A stretch of 64,000 bases of DNA from the NCBI GenBank assembly GCA_900468805.1, contig UEIF01000025.1, forward strand, positions 1 through 64,000. The letters are read 5' to 3'. The notes below the pieces were generated by a model that had not been told where the DNA came from, made no database searches, and saw only the letters and a list, made by a program, of their open reading frames with translations. Below, piece after piece: positions 35,385-43,426 of this stretch; the stretch's first letter is position 1, and every line of letters starts with the position of its first letter. Source of the DNA: Hyphomicrobiales bacterium. Lineage in GTDB: Bacteria > Pseudomonadota > Alphaproteobacteria > Rhizobiales > Rhizobiaceae. Position numbers and translations under genes: made by a program.

Positions 35385-36874
35385 CCATCACTATTAAGAC
35401 TGTGCTTGGCTGGCGCGATATCGCGCGCATGGCCGAGGGCGAGACATTGGCGCTGTCGCAGCCGGCCTGGGATCGCATCATCAATGCAAGCCGGATCGTC
35501 GAGCGCATCGTCGAGACCGGCGTGCGGGCCTATGGCATCAATACCGGCGTTGGCGCGCTGTCCGACACCGTGGTCGATCGCGCCTCGCAGAGCAGGCTGT
35601 CGCGCAACATCATCCTCAGCCATGCCTGCGGCATCGGCGCGCTGCTGGCGCCGCGCGAAGTACGCGCCATCATCGCAGCGCAGATCGCCAATTTTGCCCA
35701 CGGGCATTCCGGTGTGCGCGCCGAGATCGTCCAACATCTCATCGCTTTTCTCGAAAAGAATTGCATTCCCGACGTTCCCTCGAAAGGGTCGGCCGGTTAC
35801 CTCACCCACAACGCCCACAATGCGCTGGTTCTTATCGGCGAAGGCAGCGCCAGTGTTGCGGGCACGCGCATGAGCGGCCGGGAAGCGCTTACCGCCATCG
35901 GCCTCGAACCGCTGGTGCTTGGTGCAAAGGAGGGCTTAAGCCTCGTCAACGGCACGGCCTGCGCGACCGGGCTTGCAAGTGTTGCCCTGGCGCGCGCCGA
36001 GCGGCTTCTCGACTGGGCCGATGCGATCGCGGCACTCACGCTTGAAGCGGCCGGTTGCCAGATCGCGGCTTTCGACGCGGCCGTACTGGCGCTCCGCCAT
36101 TCGAAGGGCATCGGCCATGTCGGCGCGTCGTTGCGTGCCCGGCTTGCCGGTAGCGAGCTCATCGCTGCAGCCCATGGCAGGCGCACGCAGGATGCGCTCA
36201 GCCTGCGTGCGGTGCCACATGCCCATGGTGGCGCGCGTGATGTCTTCGATGCCTCGGCATTCGTCGTTAATCAAGAGCTTGCCTCCGTCACCGACAATCC
36301 CGCCGTGTCAGGCACGCCGGAACAGCCAATCGTCTCGTCGGAAGCACATGCCGTCGCACCGGCGCTTGCGCTGGCAGCCGACAGTCTGGCAACGGCGCTT
36401 GCACAGGTCTCTGCCATGAGCGAGCGGCGCATGGACCGTCTCGTCAATCCGCTGGTGAGCGGCCTGCCGCCATTCCTGGCGAGCGATCCCGGCAGCAATT
36501 CGGGCTTCATGATCGCGCAATATACGGCAGCCGCCCTCGCCAACGAGAACCGACGGCTTTCAGCACCGGCCTCCACCGACGGCGGCATAACATCCGGCCT
36601 GCAGGAAGATTTCCTGGCGCATCCGACCCCGGCCGCCAACAAGCTTCTGGCGCTGATCGACAATGCCGAATATATCCTGGCGATCGAACTGATGGCGGCT
36701 GCACAGGCCCACGAATTCCTTGTTGGTACCGGCTCGAGAGCGCCGGGCACCGATGCTGTCTACAAAGCCGTTCGCGCGATCGTTCCCCCCTACGCCGATG
36801 ATCGGCCGCTTTCGCACGACATCGAGACTCTGCGCAGGCTGGTCAGCAAGGCTGCAGCGCCGGCAATATCCTGA
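35381..36874 (+). CDS. HutH paralogue lacking the MIO triad (aromatic amino-acid lyase fold)
   Basis: This 497-residue protein aligns with HutH over its whole length: Tyr51 (YGINTGVG), His81 (LSHACG), Asn190 (LVNGTA) and QEDFLAH are retained. The MIO-forming Ala142-Ser143-Gly144 of HutH is replaced by Tyr140-Leu141-Thr142 (SKGSAGYLTHNAHNAL), and the tyrosine of DPYCIR becomes leucine (DALSLR). I checked the codons directly: there is no frameshift. It cannot form MIO, so ordinary histidine deamination is unlikely. It may act on a substrate with a better leaving group, such as a trimethylammonium. It starts inside the ATPase stop and is followed by an N-methyl-amino-acid oxidase. Confidence 0.85.
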   Translation: MTITIKTVLGWRDIARMAEGETLALSQPAWDRIINASRIVERIVETGVRAYGINTGVGALSDTVVDRASQSRLSRNIILSHACGIGALLAPREVRAIIAAQIANFAHGHSGVRAEIVQHLIAFLEKNCIPDVPSKGSAGYLTHNAHNALVLIGEGSASVAGTRMSGREALTAIGLEPLVLGAKEGLSLVNGTACATGLASVALARAERLLDWADAIAALTLEAAGCQIAAFDAAVLALRHSKGIGHVGASLRARLAGSELIAAAHGRRTQDALSLRAVPHAHGGARDVFDASAFVVNQELASVTDNPAVSGTPEQPIVSSEAHAVAPALALAADSLATALAQVSAMSERRMDRLVNPLVSGLPPFLASDPGSNSGFMIAQYTAAALANENRRLSAPASTDGGITSGLQEDFLAHPTPAANKLLALIDNAEYILAIELMAAAQAHEFLVGTGSRAPGTDAVYKAVRAIVPPYADDRPLSHDIETLRRLVSKAAAPAIS

Positions 36875-36884
36875 GGAGACGTTC

Positions 36885-38015
36885 ATGACCGCTCACTTCG
36901 ACGTCGCCGTGATCGGCCTCGGTGCCATGGGAAGTGCTGCGCTCGCCTTTCTCGCGGCCCGCGGCGTCAAGACGATTGGCCTCGACGCCTATTTTCCCGC
37001 CCATGCGCTGAGTTCCTCGCATGGCGACAGCCGCCTGATCCGGCTCGGCTATTTCGAGGATCCCTCCTATGTTCCACTGCTCAAGCGCGCCTACCTGAAC
37101 TGGCGGTCGCTGGAAGACCGCCTGCAGACGGACATTCTGACGATCACGGGCGTCCTGCAGATCGGCGCACCCGACAGCAAGATCGTTGCCGGCACGCGCG
37201 CCTCTTCCGAACTGCACGGACTTGCCTATGAGGCGCTGGACAAGGCGGAGATGGCGCGCCGCTTTCCGGCCTTCCAGCTCGACGACCACGAGATGGCATT
37301 GCTCGACCCGCAGGGCGGCTATCTTCGCCCCGAGGCGGCAGTCATGGGCTACCTGAGGCTTGCCGTTGAGGACGGTGCCGTCCTGCATTTCGGCGAGAAG
37401 GTAACGACAATCGAGCCCGATGATGCCGGTGTGACGATCATCTCTGAAACCGGGCGGTATCGTGCAGGGAAAATCATTGTGGCAACCGGATCGTGGATTG
37501 CCGAACTGATACCCCAACTGAAGCAGGCCGCCGTGCCAATCCGTCAGGTCGTTGCCTGGTACCAGCCGCAGGATGATTTCGCGACGCAACCGCAGCGCAT
37601 GCCCTGTTTCCTGCGGGACGAAGGCGCGGAAGGCACCTATTTCGGTTTTCCCGCCATCGGCGTCGATGGGGTGAAGGTCGGCAAACACGCACATTTCCGC
37701 GAGCCGATCGATCCTAACAAGCCAAACCCGCCGGTCAACGATGCCGATCGGGATTTGCTTGACAGCTTCATCAGGAAGCGCGTTCCGGGCGCAACAGGTC
37801 TTCGCATGAAGGCAGCGACCTGCCGCTATACGATGCTGCCGAGCGAGGATTTCCTGCTCGACCACGTGCCTGGCGAAAGGAACATTGTCGTCGCCTCTCC
37901 CTGCTCCGGCCATGGCTTCAAGTTCACCAGCGTCGTTGGTGAAATCCTGGCGGACCTTGCCGTTCATGGGCAGACCGATCTGCCCATCGACGCCTTCTCC
38001 TTCGCCAAGGTCTAG
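36885..38015 (+). CDS. FAD-dependent N-methyl-amino-acid oxidase (SolA/monomeric sarcosine oxidase family)
   Basis: Flavoenzyme of 376 residues. The N-terminal dinucleotide motif is VIGLGAMGSAALAFLAARG, followed by SSHGDSRLIRLGYFEDPSY as in N-methyltryptophan oxidase and sarcosine oxidase. Cys313 in ATCRYTMLPSEDF is at the position of the cysteine that links FAD covalently in that family, and SGHGFKF is the C-terminal active-site motif. It should oxidise an N-methyl group to formaldehyde with release of H2O2. GAGGAG precedes the ATG; it ends the importer operon. Confidence 0.88.
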   Translation: MTAHFDVAVIGLGAMGSAALAFLAARGVKTIGLDAYFPAHALSSSHGDSRLIRLGYFEDPSYVPLLKRAYLNWRSLEDRLQTDILTITGVLQIGAPDSKIVAGTRASSELHGLAYEALDKAEMARRFPAFQLDDHEMALLDPQGGYLRPEAAVMGYLRLAVEDGAVLHFGEKVTTIEPDDAGVTIISETGRYRAGKIIVATGSWIAELIPQLKQAAVPIRQVVAWYQPQDDFATQPQRMPCFLRDEGAEGTYFGFPAIGVDGVKVGKHAHFREPIDPNKPNPPVNDADRDLLDSFIRKRVPGATGLRMKAATCRYTMLPSEDFLLDHVPGERNIVVASPCSGHGFKFTSVVGEILADLAVHGQTDLPIDAFSFAKV

Positions 38016-38466
38016 AACGGCGGGCGGCGGCTCGCGAACGGCAGCCCGGAGAGCATCTGCGACTCGGCGAGCCGCCTGCGAGCGAAACTCGTGAACGATC
38101 TTAAGATCATCGCTCGCGTCGATCTCGCCGAAACGCAGAACGCCAAATTCACTGATCTGTCTCTTGTTCGAACGGACAGTACCGCTAAGGAGATCGGAAG
38201 GGCCGGAGGAAGAGCAACGTACTGCCTGACATTGCGAGCCTAGGATCAAACATCTAACGAGTGCTTCGTGGCCATCGATCCATTTGACGAATGCCTTGCG
38301 CCATCGCGACGAACCCTCTTGCCGATGCCAGATCTCGAACATTACGCATCAACGGTCCGAATTCTTCGGTAAACGGCATTTTACATATGAGTAAAACATT
38401 AAATTATTTTTGTTAAAAACTCTTTGCCAGTCGACCTAAGGGTCGACGTTCTCAAGAGGTCCTTCA
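38016..38466. other. 451-bp non-coding gap after the N-methyl oxidase gene
   Basis: No convincing gene is visible on either strand. A 10-bp stem (GGCGGCTCGC at 38026-38035 with GCGAGCCGCC at 38067-38076, loop 31 nt) follows the oxidase stop and may end its transcript, but it has no U-tract. GATCTTAAGATC at 38097-38108 is a perfect palindrome. The last 90 bp are AT-rich and should hold the chemoreceptor promoter. Confidence 0.5.
38430..38447 (+). promoter_or_regulatory. Inverted repeat GTCGACC-N4-GGTCGAC before the chemoreceptor
   Basis: A perfect 7-4-7 repeat lies 19 nt before the chemoreceptor ATG, probably within its 5' leader, after an AT-rich stretch. It could be an operator or a leader hairpin that partly limits translation. 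Confidence 0.45.
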
Positions 38467-40350
38467 ATGCGTCGTCCAAGCATAAAGTCGAGCCTGCTCC
38501 TGATTTTCAGCAGTGTTGCGCTTCTTTTCGGGATCGTAGCGTATCTCGCGATCGATGGCCTGAGCAAGACAAACGGCTCCACGGAAGAGATCGCGACGAA
38601 CTGGTTGCCGAGCGTACAGGCATCGCGGACGATCAATCTCAACATGGCGAATTTGCGCCTCGCTTACCGCGATCACATCATCGCGCAGTCAGACGCGGAA
38701 AAGAAAACACGCGAAGAGGCCATTGCAGCCGCCGAGGATACGGTTCGCAAATCGATAGATGCCTATGTTGCGTTGGCATCGTCGGACCGCGAGCGCCAGT
38801 TGATCAGCGGTATAAAGGAGAACGTTGAGGGTTATATCGCCAGCAAACCGCAGCTTCTCGCCCTTTCCCGCGAGAACAAGACCGAAGAAGCCGGACTATA
38901 CCTCGGCGGGGAGATGCGCACTTATTCAGACAAGCTGAAAGAACTGACGACGGGCCTGGTGGAATTGAATGTCATTGGCAGCCAAGAGGCTGCCAAGGTG
39001 AGCAGGACGACCTACGCGTCAGTCGAATTCTACCTCTTTGTCGCGATTGGTCTTGCAGGGTTGCTGGTTGTCGGCGCAGTTGCCTTCGTGCTGACCGGCA
39101 TTGCCAATCCCATTACCCAGATTACAGCCTCCATGAGGCGACTGGCCGAGGGCGACACCGGTTCTAAAATTCCGTTTGCCGGCCGTGCCGACGAAATCGG
39201 TTCCATGGCTGGGGCGGTGGAGGTCTTCCGCCAAGCCGCCATAGCAAACAAGCGAATGGAGATGGAAGCAGTGGAGAGCCGGAAGCAGTCGGAGGCTGAT
39301 CGCATCGCCGCCCAACAGCAAGCGGAATCCGATGCTGCCGAGCGTCTACGCGTTGCCACATTAGGTCTCGCAGCCGGCTTGAGGCGGCTGGCGGCAGGCG
39401 ATCTTGCCTTCCAGCTCGATGACCCGTTCGCTCCTGACTTCGAGGCTTTGCGCCACGACTTCAATCAGTCCGTCACTCAGCTTGGTGGCGCGCTGATGTC
39501 GATTTCCAGCAGCATCACCACGATCGACGATGGGACCCGGGAAATTTCTTCGGGAGCGGGCGATCTTTCAAAGCGTACTGAACAGCAGGCGGCCTCGCTT
39601 GAAGAGACGGCTGCAGCACTGGAAGAGATCACTGCAAACGTGTCGAATTCCAGCAAGCGGACTGAAGAGACCCGGGCAGTAGCCACGGAGGCAAACCGAA
39701 GCGCCGCAATGTCTGCGGAGGTCGTTTCCCACGCCGAAGAGGCGATGGGACGCATCGAGACTTCGTCGCAACAGATTTCCAATATCATCGGCGTAATCGA
39801 TGAAATTGCATTCCAGACCAACCTTCTTGCCCTGAACGCCGGCGTGGAAGCCGCCAGAGCAGGAGAGGCAGGCAAGGGCTTCGCAGTCGTCGCCCAGGAG
39901 GTGCGAGAACTTGCTCAGCGTTCAGCGAGCGCGGCCAAGGAGATCAAGGGCCTCATCCAAAACTCCTCCAAGGAGGTGGAGAGCGGAGTGAAGCTCGTGC
40001 GTGATACCGGCCAGGCTCTCAAGACCATCGGCAGCTTCATCGCGCAGATCAACCAGCACATGGATGCGATCGCAACCTCTGCCAAAGAGCAATCAGTCGG
40101 CCTTAGCGAAGTCAACGTGGCAGTCAATCAAATGGACCAGACGACACAACAGAATGCGGCTATGGTGGAACAATCGACTGCCGCCTCCGCCTCGCTCGCT
40201 CAGGAAGCCCAGAAGCTTCGCGAGCTTGTCAGGCAGTTCAAGCTCGACGATGCCGTTTCCAAGCAGTCTGCAGCCCCTCGCCCGACGGCGAGAGCAATGT
40301 CTCAATCCACCGCCGGTAGAACCGTTCAGCTCGCTTCGGTGCGCCGCTGA
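38467..40350 (+). CDS. Methyl-accepting chemotaxis protein
   Basis: Transmembrane chemoreceptor of 627 residues. TM1 is at about 8-28 and TM2 at about 187-212; between them is a periplasmic four-helix-bundle-type sensor. A HAMP domain follows TM2 (GIANPITQITASMRRLAEGD) and a second HAMP-like repeat lies near 300-345 (GLRRLAAGDLAFQLDDPFAP). The signalling tip is EIAFQTNLLALNAGVEAARA followed by GEAGKGFAVVAQEVR. No C-terminal CheR/CheB pentapeptide is seen; the tail is basic. The ligand is unknown. Confidence 0.9.
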   Translation: MRRPSIKSSLLLIFSSVALLFGIVAYLAIDGLSKTNGSTEEIATNWLPSVQASRTINLNMANLRLAYRDHIIAQSDAEKKTREEAIAAAEDTVRKSIDAYVALASSDRERQLISGIKENVEGYIASKPQLLALSRENKTEEAGLYLGGEMRTYSDKLKELTTGLVELNVIGSQEAAKVSRTTYASVEFYLFVAIGLAGLLVVGAVAFVLTGIANPITQITASMRRLAEGDTGSKIPFAGRADEIGSMAGAVEVFRQAAIANKRMEMEAVESRKQSEADRIAAQQQAESDAAERLRVATLGLAAGLRRLAAGDLAFQLDDPFAPDFEALRHDFNQSVTQLGGALMSISSSITTIDDGTREISSGAGDLSKRTEQQAASLEETAAALEEITANVSNSSKRTEETRAVATEANRSAAMSAEVVSHAEEAMGRIETSSQQISNIIGVIDEIAFQTNLLALNAGVEAARAGEAGKGFAVVAQEVRELAQRSASAAKEIKGLIQNSSKEVESGVKLVRDTGQALKTIGSFIAQINQHMDAIATSAKEQSVGLSEVNVAVNQMDQTTQQNAAMVEQSTAASASLAQEAQKLRELVRQFKLDDAVSKQSAAPRPTARAMSQSTAGRTVQLASVRR

Positions 40351-40424
40351 CACTTTAGGGTCGGATACCAACCAACTGAAATCACCGGCGGTCTTGATAG
40401 GAACTGGACCTCAGACCACATTGT

Positions 40425-40950
40425 TTGCACTGGCTCAGGTCTCGCGTTTCGCCCAAGATCGTGTCGCGCTGGGTCGAACGCTTCAAACAGGATGGGCGCG
40501 CCAGGATGGCCGATCGCTCTTCGCGGCCCAAAACAAGCCCGCGACGGAACAGATCAGGTTTTGAGCGAGCGCATTGTCTCTCTTCGTTGCCAGTGCCTGA
40601 CCGGCAAGCACATCGCCATGGAAACAGACCTGTCTTCCGCCGCCGTCAGCCGCGTGCTCAGGCGAGCCGGTCTGTCCCGAACGAAAGACATTGCTTCAGC
40701 CGAGCCCGTCATCCGCTACGAGCATGCAGAGCAGGCGGCTTGATCCATCTCGACATCAAACGCCTCGGCCGCTTCGATCGGGTCGGCCACCGCATCACCG
40801 GTGACAGGGCGGGCCAGAGCAACTCATGCGGTATCGGCTGGGAATCCGTCCATGTCTGCATCGACGACGCCTCCCGTGTTGCTTTCGCCTACATCTTCAC
40901 GAACGAAAAGACCGTCAGGGCCGTCGCGTTCCTCAAGGCGGCCGGGCATC
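40425..40950 (+). mobile_element. Degenerate IS481-family transposase remnant
   Basis: Homology runs through three segments. The first frame has SPKIVSRWVERFKQDGRARM and ADRSSRP; the second, from about 40556, has SERIVSLRCQCLTGKHIAME and AVSRVLRRAGLSRTKD; the first frame resumes at about 40738 with LIHLDIKRLGRFDRVGHRIT and VCIDDASRVAFAYI. So there are two compensating frameshifts. Only the HTH region and the start of the DDE domain remain; both ends are cut off and I find no terminal inverted repeats. It is not functional. Confidence 0.75.
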
Positions 40951-40994
40951 GGATAATCCATTCAATCATCCGGACTTTTCAGAAGGCGCCTTGC

Positions 40995-41573
40995 TCAACA
41001 CTTTGACTTCTTGACATCGTTGTTAGGCGGATCTGTCAGGATGGCGCTCGTCATAAGGCGGACGAGATGATCCGCCCGTGGCGCGAACGACGGTTGGTCG
41101 ACCGCCCAGCCGAGGGCCGTCATCAAGGCGAAAAGGTCGTCCCCGTTCATATCGGCTCGCGCCGCACCTTCCCCCTGGGCACGGAGCAGTAGTCGCGCGC
41201 TCGCGGAGTGCACCGCTGCGCATGAAGCATAAAGAGCGGAGGCCGGGTTCGCGTGAGCCGCCGCCATCATGGCGACAACGCCCCTGTAGCTTTGGGCGAA
41301 AACCACCCAATCGCGCACCCAGGACACAAGTGCTTCGCCGGAAGAATTCGAGATTTCGAGTTCGGCAGCCTTCTGCGTCAGTGCATCCAGATTCGTACAC
41401 AGCAGCGCTTCGAACAATCCCTCTCGCGTCGGGAAATGACGAAGCAACGTGGCCAACCCCACGTCGGCCCGGCGGGCGATATCTCGCATTGACACGTCCG
41501 CCCCATGCTCGGTGACGGCCTCCCGCGCCACCGTGAGGATCTGGCTGTAATTTTTTTTCGCGTCGGCTCGCAT
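40995..41573 (-). CDS. TetR family transcriptional regulator
   Basis: Repressor of 192 residues. The N-terminal TetR HTH reads SQILTVAREAVTEHGADVSM then RDIARRADVGLATLLRHFPT. The C-terminal ligand domain is Ala-rich (VVAMMAAAHANPASALYA). I start at the ATG at 41573 because it gives the standard TetR N-terminus; the frame continues to 41669 through the operator repeats. It is divergent from the NAD(P)-binding gene module and should repress it. Confidence 0.85.
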   Translation of the reverse strand: MRADAKKNYSQILTVAREAVTEHGADVSMRDIARRADVGLATLLRHFPTREGLFEALLCTNLDALTQKAAELEISNSSGEALVSWVRDWVVFAQSYRGVVAMMAAAHANPASALYASCAAVHSASARLLLRAQGEGAARADMNGDDLFALMTALGWAVDQPSFAPRADHLVRLMTSAILTDPPNNDVKKSKC

Positions 41574-41583
41574 GGACTGCCTT

Positions 41584-41646
41584 GATAAACGGATCACCGA
41601 ACCATATATTCGGATCACTGGTCCACTTAAATGGATCGGCGATCCA
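41584..41646. repeat. Three tandem 21-bp repeats, candidate TetR operators
   Basis: Three contiguous 21-bp units (41584-41604, 41605-41625, 41626-41646) each end in CCA and each contain a GGATC-N3-GRTCC-like inverted repeat. It is perfect in unit 3 (GGATC-GGC-GATCC), with one mismatch in units 1 and 2. GGATC recurs at 41591, 41612 and 41633, exactly two helical turns apart. They lie between the TetR gene and the divergent module, 67 bp before its first ATG. Confidence 0.65.
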
Positions 41647-41712
41647 CCAGATAGGCTGCATCCGAGCAAATGGCAACAGAGCCCTCAATCACCAGACCCC
41701 AGGAATTTGAAC

Positions 41713-42348
41713 ATGACCACAATCAGCATTATCGGAACAGGCGGGATGGCCGCAGCGATCGGCAGCCTTGCCGCCAGGGCCGGTCATGCTGTGGAGCTGA
41801 TGGGCCGCGACGCCGGGAAGGCGCGGGCGCTGGCTGAGCAGGTCGGGCCTGGCACGACAACAGGGACGTTCGGCGCAGCCCCTGCTGGGGACATCGTCGT
41901 TCTGGCGGTTCCCTACTCGGTCGTTGTCGATGTGGTGAAGCTGTACGGCGATGGACTGGCAGGCAAGCTCCTTGTCGACATCACAAACCCCATCAAGGCC
42001 GACTTCTCGGGCTTCTTGACCCCTGACGACAGTTTCGGCGCGCTTGAGATCGCCAAGGCCGCCCCTGACAGGGCCAATATCGTCAAGGCGTTCAACACCC
42101 AGAACTCCAGCGTCCTGGCTACCGGTCCAGTCGGGGGTCACCCATTGGACGTGTTCATCGCGGGGGATGACGCGCAGGCGAAAGCACGGATCTCGGCGTT
42201 CATCCAGAGCCTCGGGTTGCGCCCGATGGATACCGGGCCGCTCACCATGGCGCGGTCGCTGGAGCACGCCTGTATGCTGTGGCTTGGCCTCATAACCCAC
42301 TCCGTCAAGCATGCCTACTTCTCGATCGGCGTCAGCCTCCAAGGCTGA
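41713..42348 (+). CDS. NAD(P)-binding protein, F420-dependent NADP reductase-like (copy 1)
   Basis: Rossmann-fold protein of 211 residues. The cofactor loop is SIIGTGGMAAAIGSLAARAG followed by VELMGRDAGKARA, where Arg suggests NADPH preference. GDIVVLAVPY and VKAFNTQ are shared with NADPH:F420 reductase-like proteins. Rhizobia are not known to make F420, so a different redox partner is likely. It is about as long as, and clearly paralogous to, the protein at 43427-44089. First gene of the TetR-controlled module. Confidence 0.8.
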   Translation: MTTISIIGTGGMAAAIGSLAARAGHAVELMGRDAGKARALAEQVGPGTTTGTFGAAPAGDIVVLAVPYSVVVDVVKLYGDGLAGKLLVDITNPIKADFSGFLTPDDSFGALEIAKAAPDRANIVKAFNTQNSSVLATGPVGGHPLDVFIAGDDAQAKARISAFIQSLGLRPMDTGPLTMARSLEHACMLWLGLITHSVKHAYFSIGVSLQG

Positions 42349-42400
42349 CCGCACTGGTACCACCACCTCTCGCACCACCTCACCTACAAGGAAAAGCAGC

Positions 42401-43342
42401 ATGCACGTTCTCGTCACTGGCGGGACCGGCCATTCCGGTCCGTACATCATCTCCGACCTCGTAACAGCCGGTCACGAGGTCACCGCCCTGGCCAGGTCGG
42501 ACAAGGCCGCGTCGGCGGTGTCGGCGCTCGGCGCGAAGGTGCTTCGCGGCAACCTTGATGATCTCGACGGACTCAAGAAAGCCGCCGCAGCATCCGACGG
42601 CGTCATCCACGTCGCGCACAGGCAGGACCTGCTTCCCTCTGGCGGGATCGACGCCGTGGCCGCTGCAGAAGTTCAGATCATGCTCGCCTACGGCGAGGCA
42701 CTGGCCGGAACCGGAAAGCCGCTGGTCGTGTCGGGGAGCATTGGCTCGCCCGGTTGGGAAAATCTGGGCCGGCCGGCCACCGAGGAGGATCCGGCGCTAC
42801 CCGGCGGCGAAGCGTACAAGGGTACTCTGCGGGTTCGTAACATCGTGGAAACCACTGTCATCGGGCTCGCGGAGCGGGGCGTGCGCTCATCGATCGTGCG
42901 GATTCCTACGATCATGCACAGCACTACCGACAATGCCGGCTTCCTCCCGCTGCTGATCGCTCTCGCGAAGGAGAAGGGCGCCGTCGGCTATGCCGGTGAC
43001 GGCGCGAACCTGTGGTCGGCCGTGCACACCCGCGACGTCGCCTCCCTGTTCCGCCTGGCGTTGGAGAAGGGGCCTGCTGGCCGGAACTGGCACGCGATCG
43101 GCGACGAGGGCATCTCGTTCCGTGAGATAGCGGAGGCCCTCGGCACCCGTCTTGGCCTGCCCGCCGTCAGCATTCCAGCGGACGTCCTGATGCTGCCGGG
43201 ATACTTCGGATTCCTCGCGAATCTGGTCACGCTGGATGTCCCGGCGTCCAATCTCGTCACCCGCCAGACGCTCGGCTGGGAATGCGTTCAGCCCGGCCTG
43301 ATCGAGGATTTGGACAACGGCCACTACTTCCCTGCCGTCTGA
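42401..43342 (+). CDS. NAD-dependent epimerase/dehydratase (SDR) protein
   Basis: Extended or atypical SDR of 313 residues. The cofactor motif is HVLVTGGTGHSGPYIISDLV, and the Asp strand is LRGNLDDLDGLKKA. It has no clear YxxxK: the region reads VSGSIGSPGWENLGRPATEE and GEAYKGTLRVRN. AAGGAA precedes the ATG. It lies between two paralogous NAD(P)-binding proteins, so the three probably act on one compound. The substrate is unknown. Confidence 0.78.
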   Translation: MHVLVTGGTGHSGPYIISDLVTAGHEVTALARSDKAASAVSALGAKVLRGNLDDLDGLKKAAAASDGVIHVAHRQDLLPSGGIDAVAAAEVQIMLAYGEALAGTGKPLVVSGSIGSPGWENLGRPATEEDPALPGGEAYKGTLRVRNIVETTVIGLAERGVRSSIVRIPTIMHSTTDNAGFLPLLIALAKEKGAVGYAGDGANLWSAVHTRDVASLFRLALEKGPAGRNWHAIGDEGISFREIAEALGTRLGLPAVSIPADVLMLPGYFGFLANLVTLDVPASNLVTRQTLGWECVQPGLIEDLDNGHYFPAV

Positions 43343-43360
43343 AGTCGAGCTGCACATGAA

Positions 43361-43392
43361 GTTCTCAAACCGGGAATGCCTGGTTTGAGAAC
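43361..43392. repeat. Perfect 11-bp inverted repeat in the NAD(P)-binding module
   Basis: GTTCTCAAACC (43361-43371) is the exact reverse complement of GGTTTGAGAAC (43382-43392), separated by 10 nt. It sits 18 nt after the SDR stop and 34 nt before the next ATG. It has no U-tract. It could be an operator for an internal promoter or an intercistronic hairpin. Confidence 0.6.
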
Positions 43393-43426
43393 ACCAACGA
43401 TACCCCAACTCATCAGGAGAACGCAC

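Noticed and set aside
35786..35810. Reading Gly-Ser-Ala-Gly in the HutH-like protein as a displaced MIO triad
   Set aside because: That block aligns with the conserved Gly-Ser-Val-Gly that precedes Ala-Ser-Gly in HutH, so it is the upstream part of the motif, not the triad itself.
36843..38342. A 499-codon open frame antisense to the N-methyl oxidase gene
   Set aside because: The plus-strand protein has clear FAD motifs; the antisense product has no recognisable domain and is a consequence of high-GC codon bias.
38016..38345. A decayed gene after the N-methyl oxidase gene
   Set aside because: Fragments of open frame exist on both strands, but I could not recognise any family or a consistent frame.
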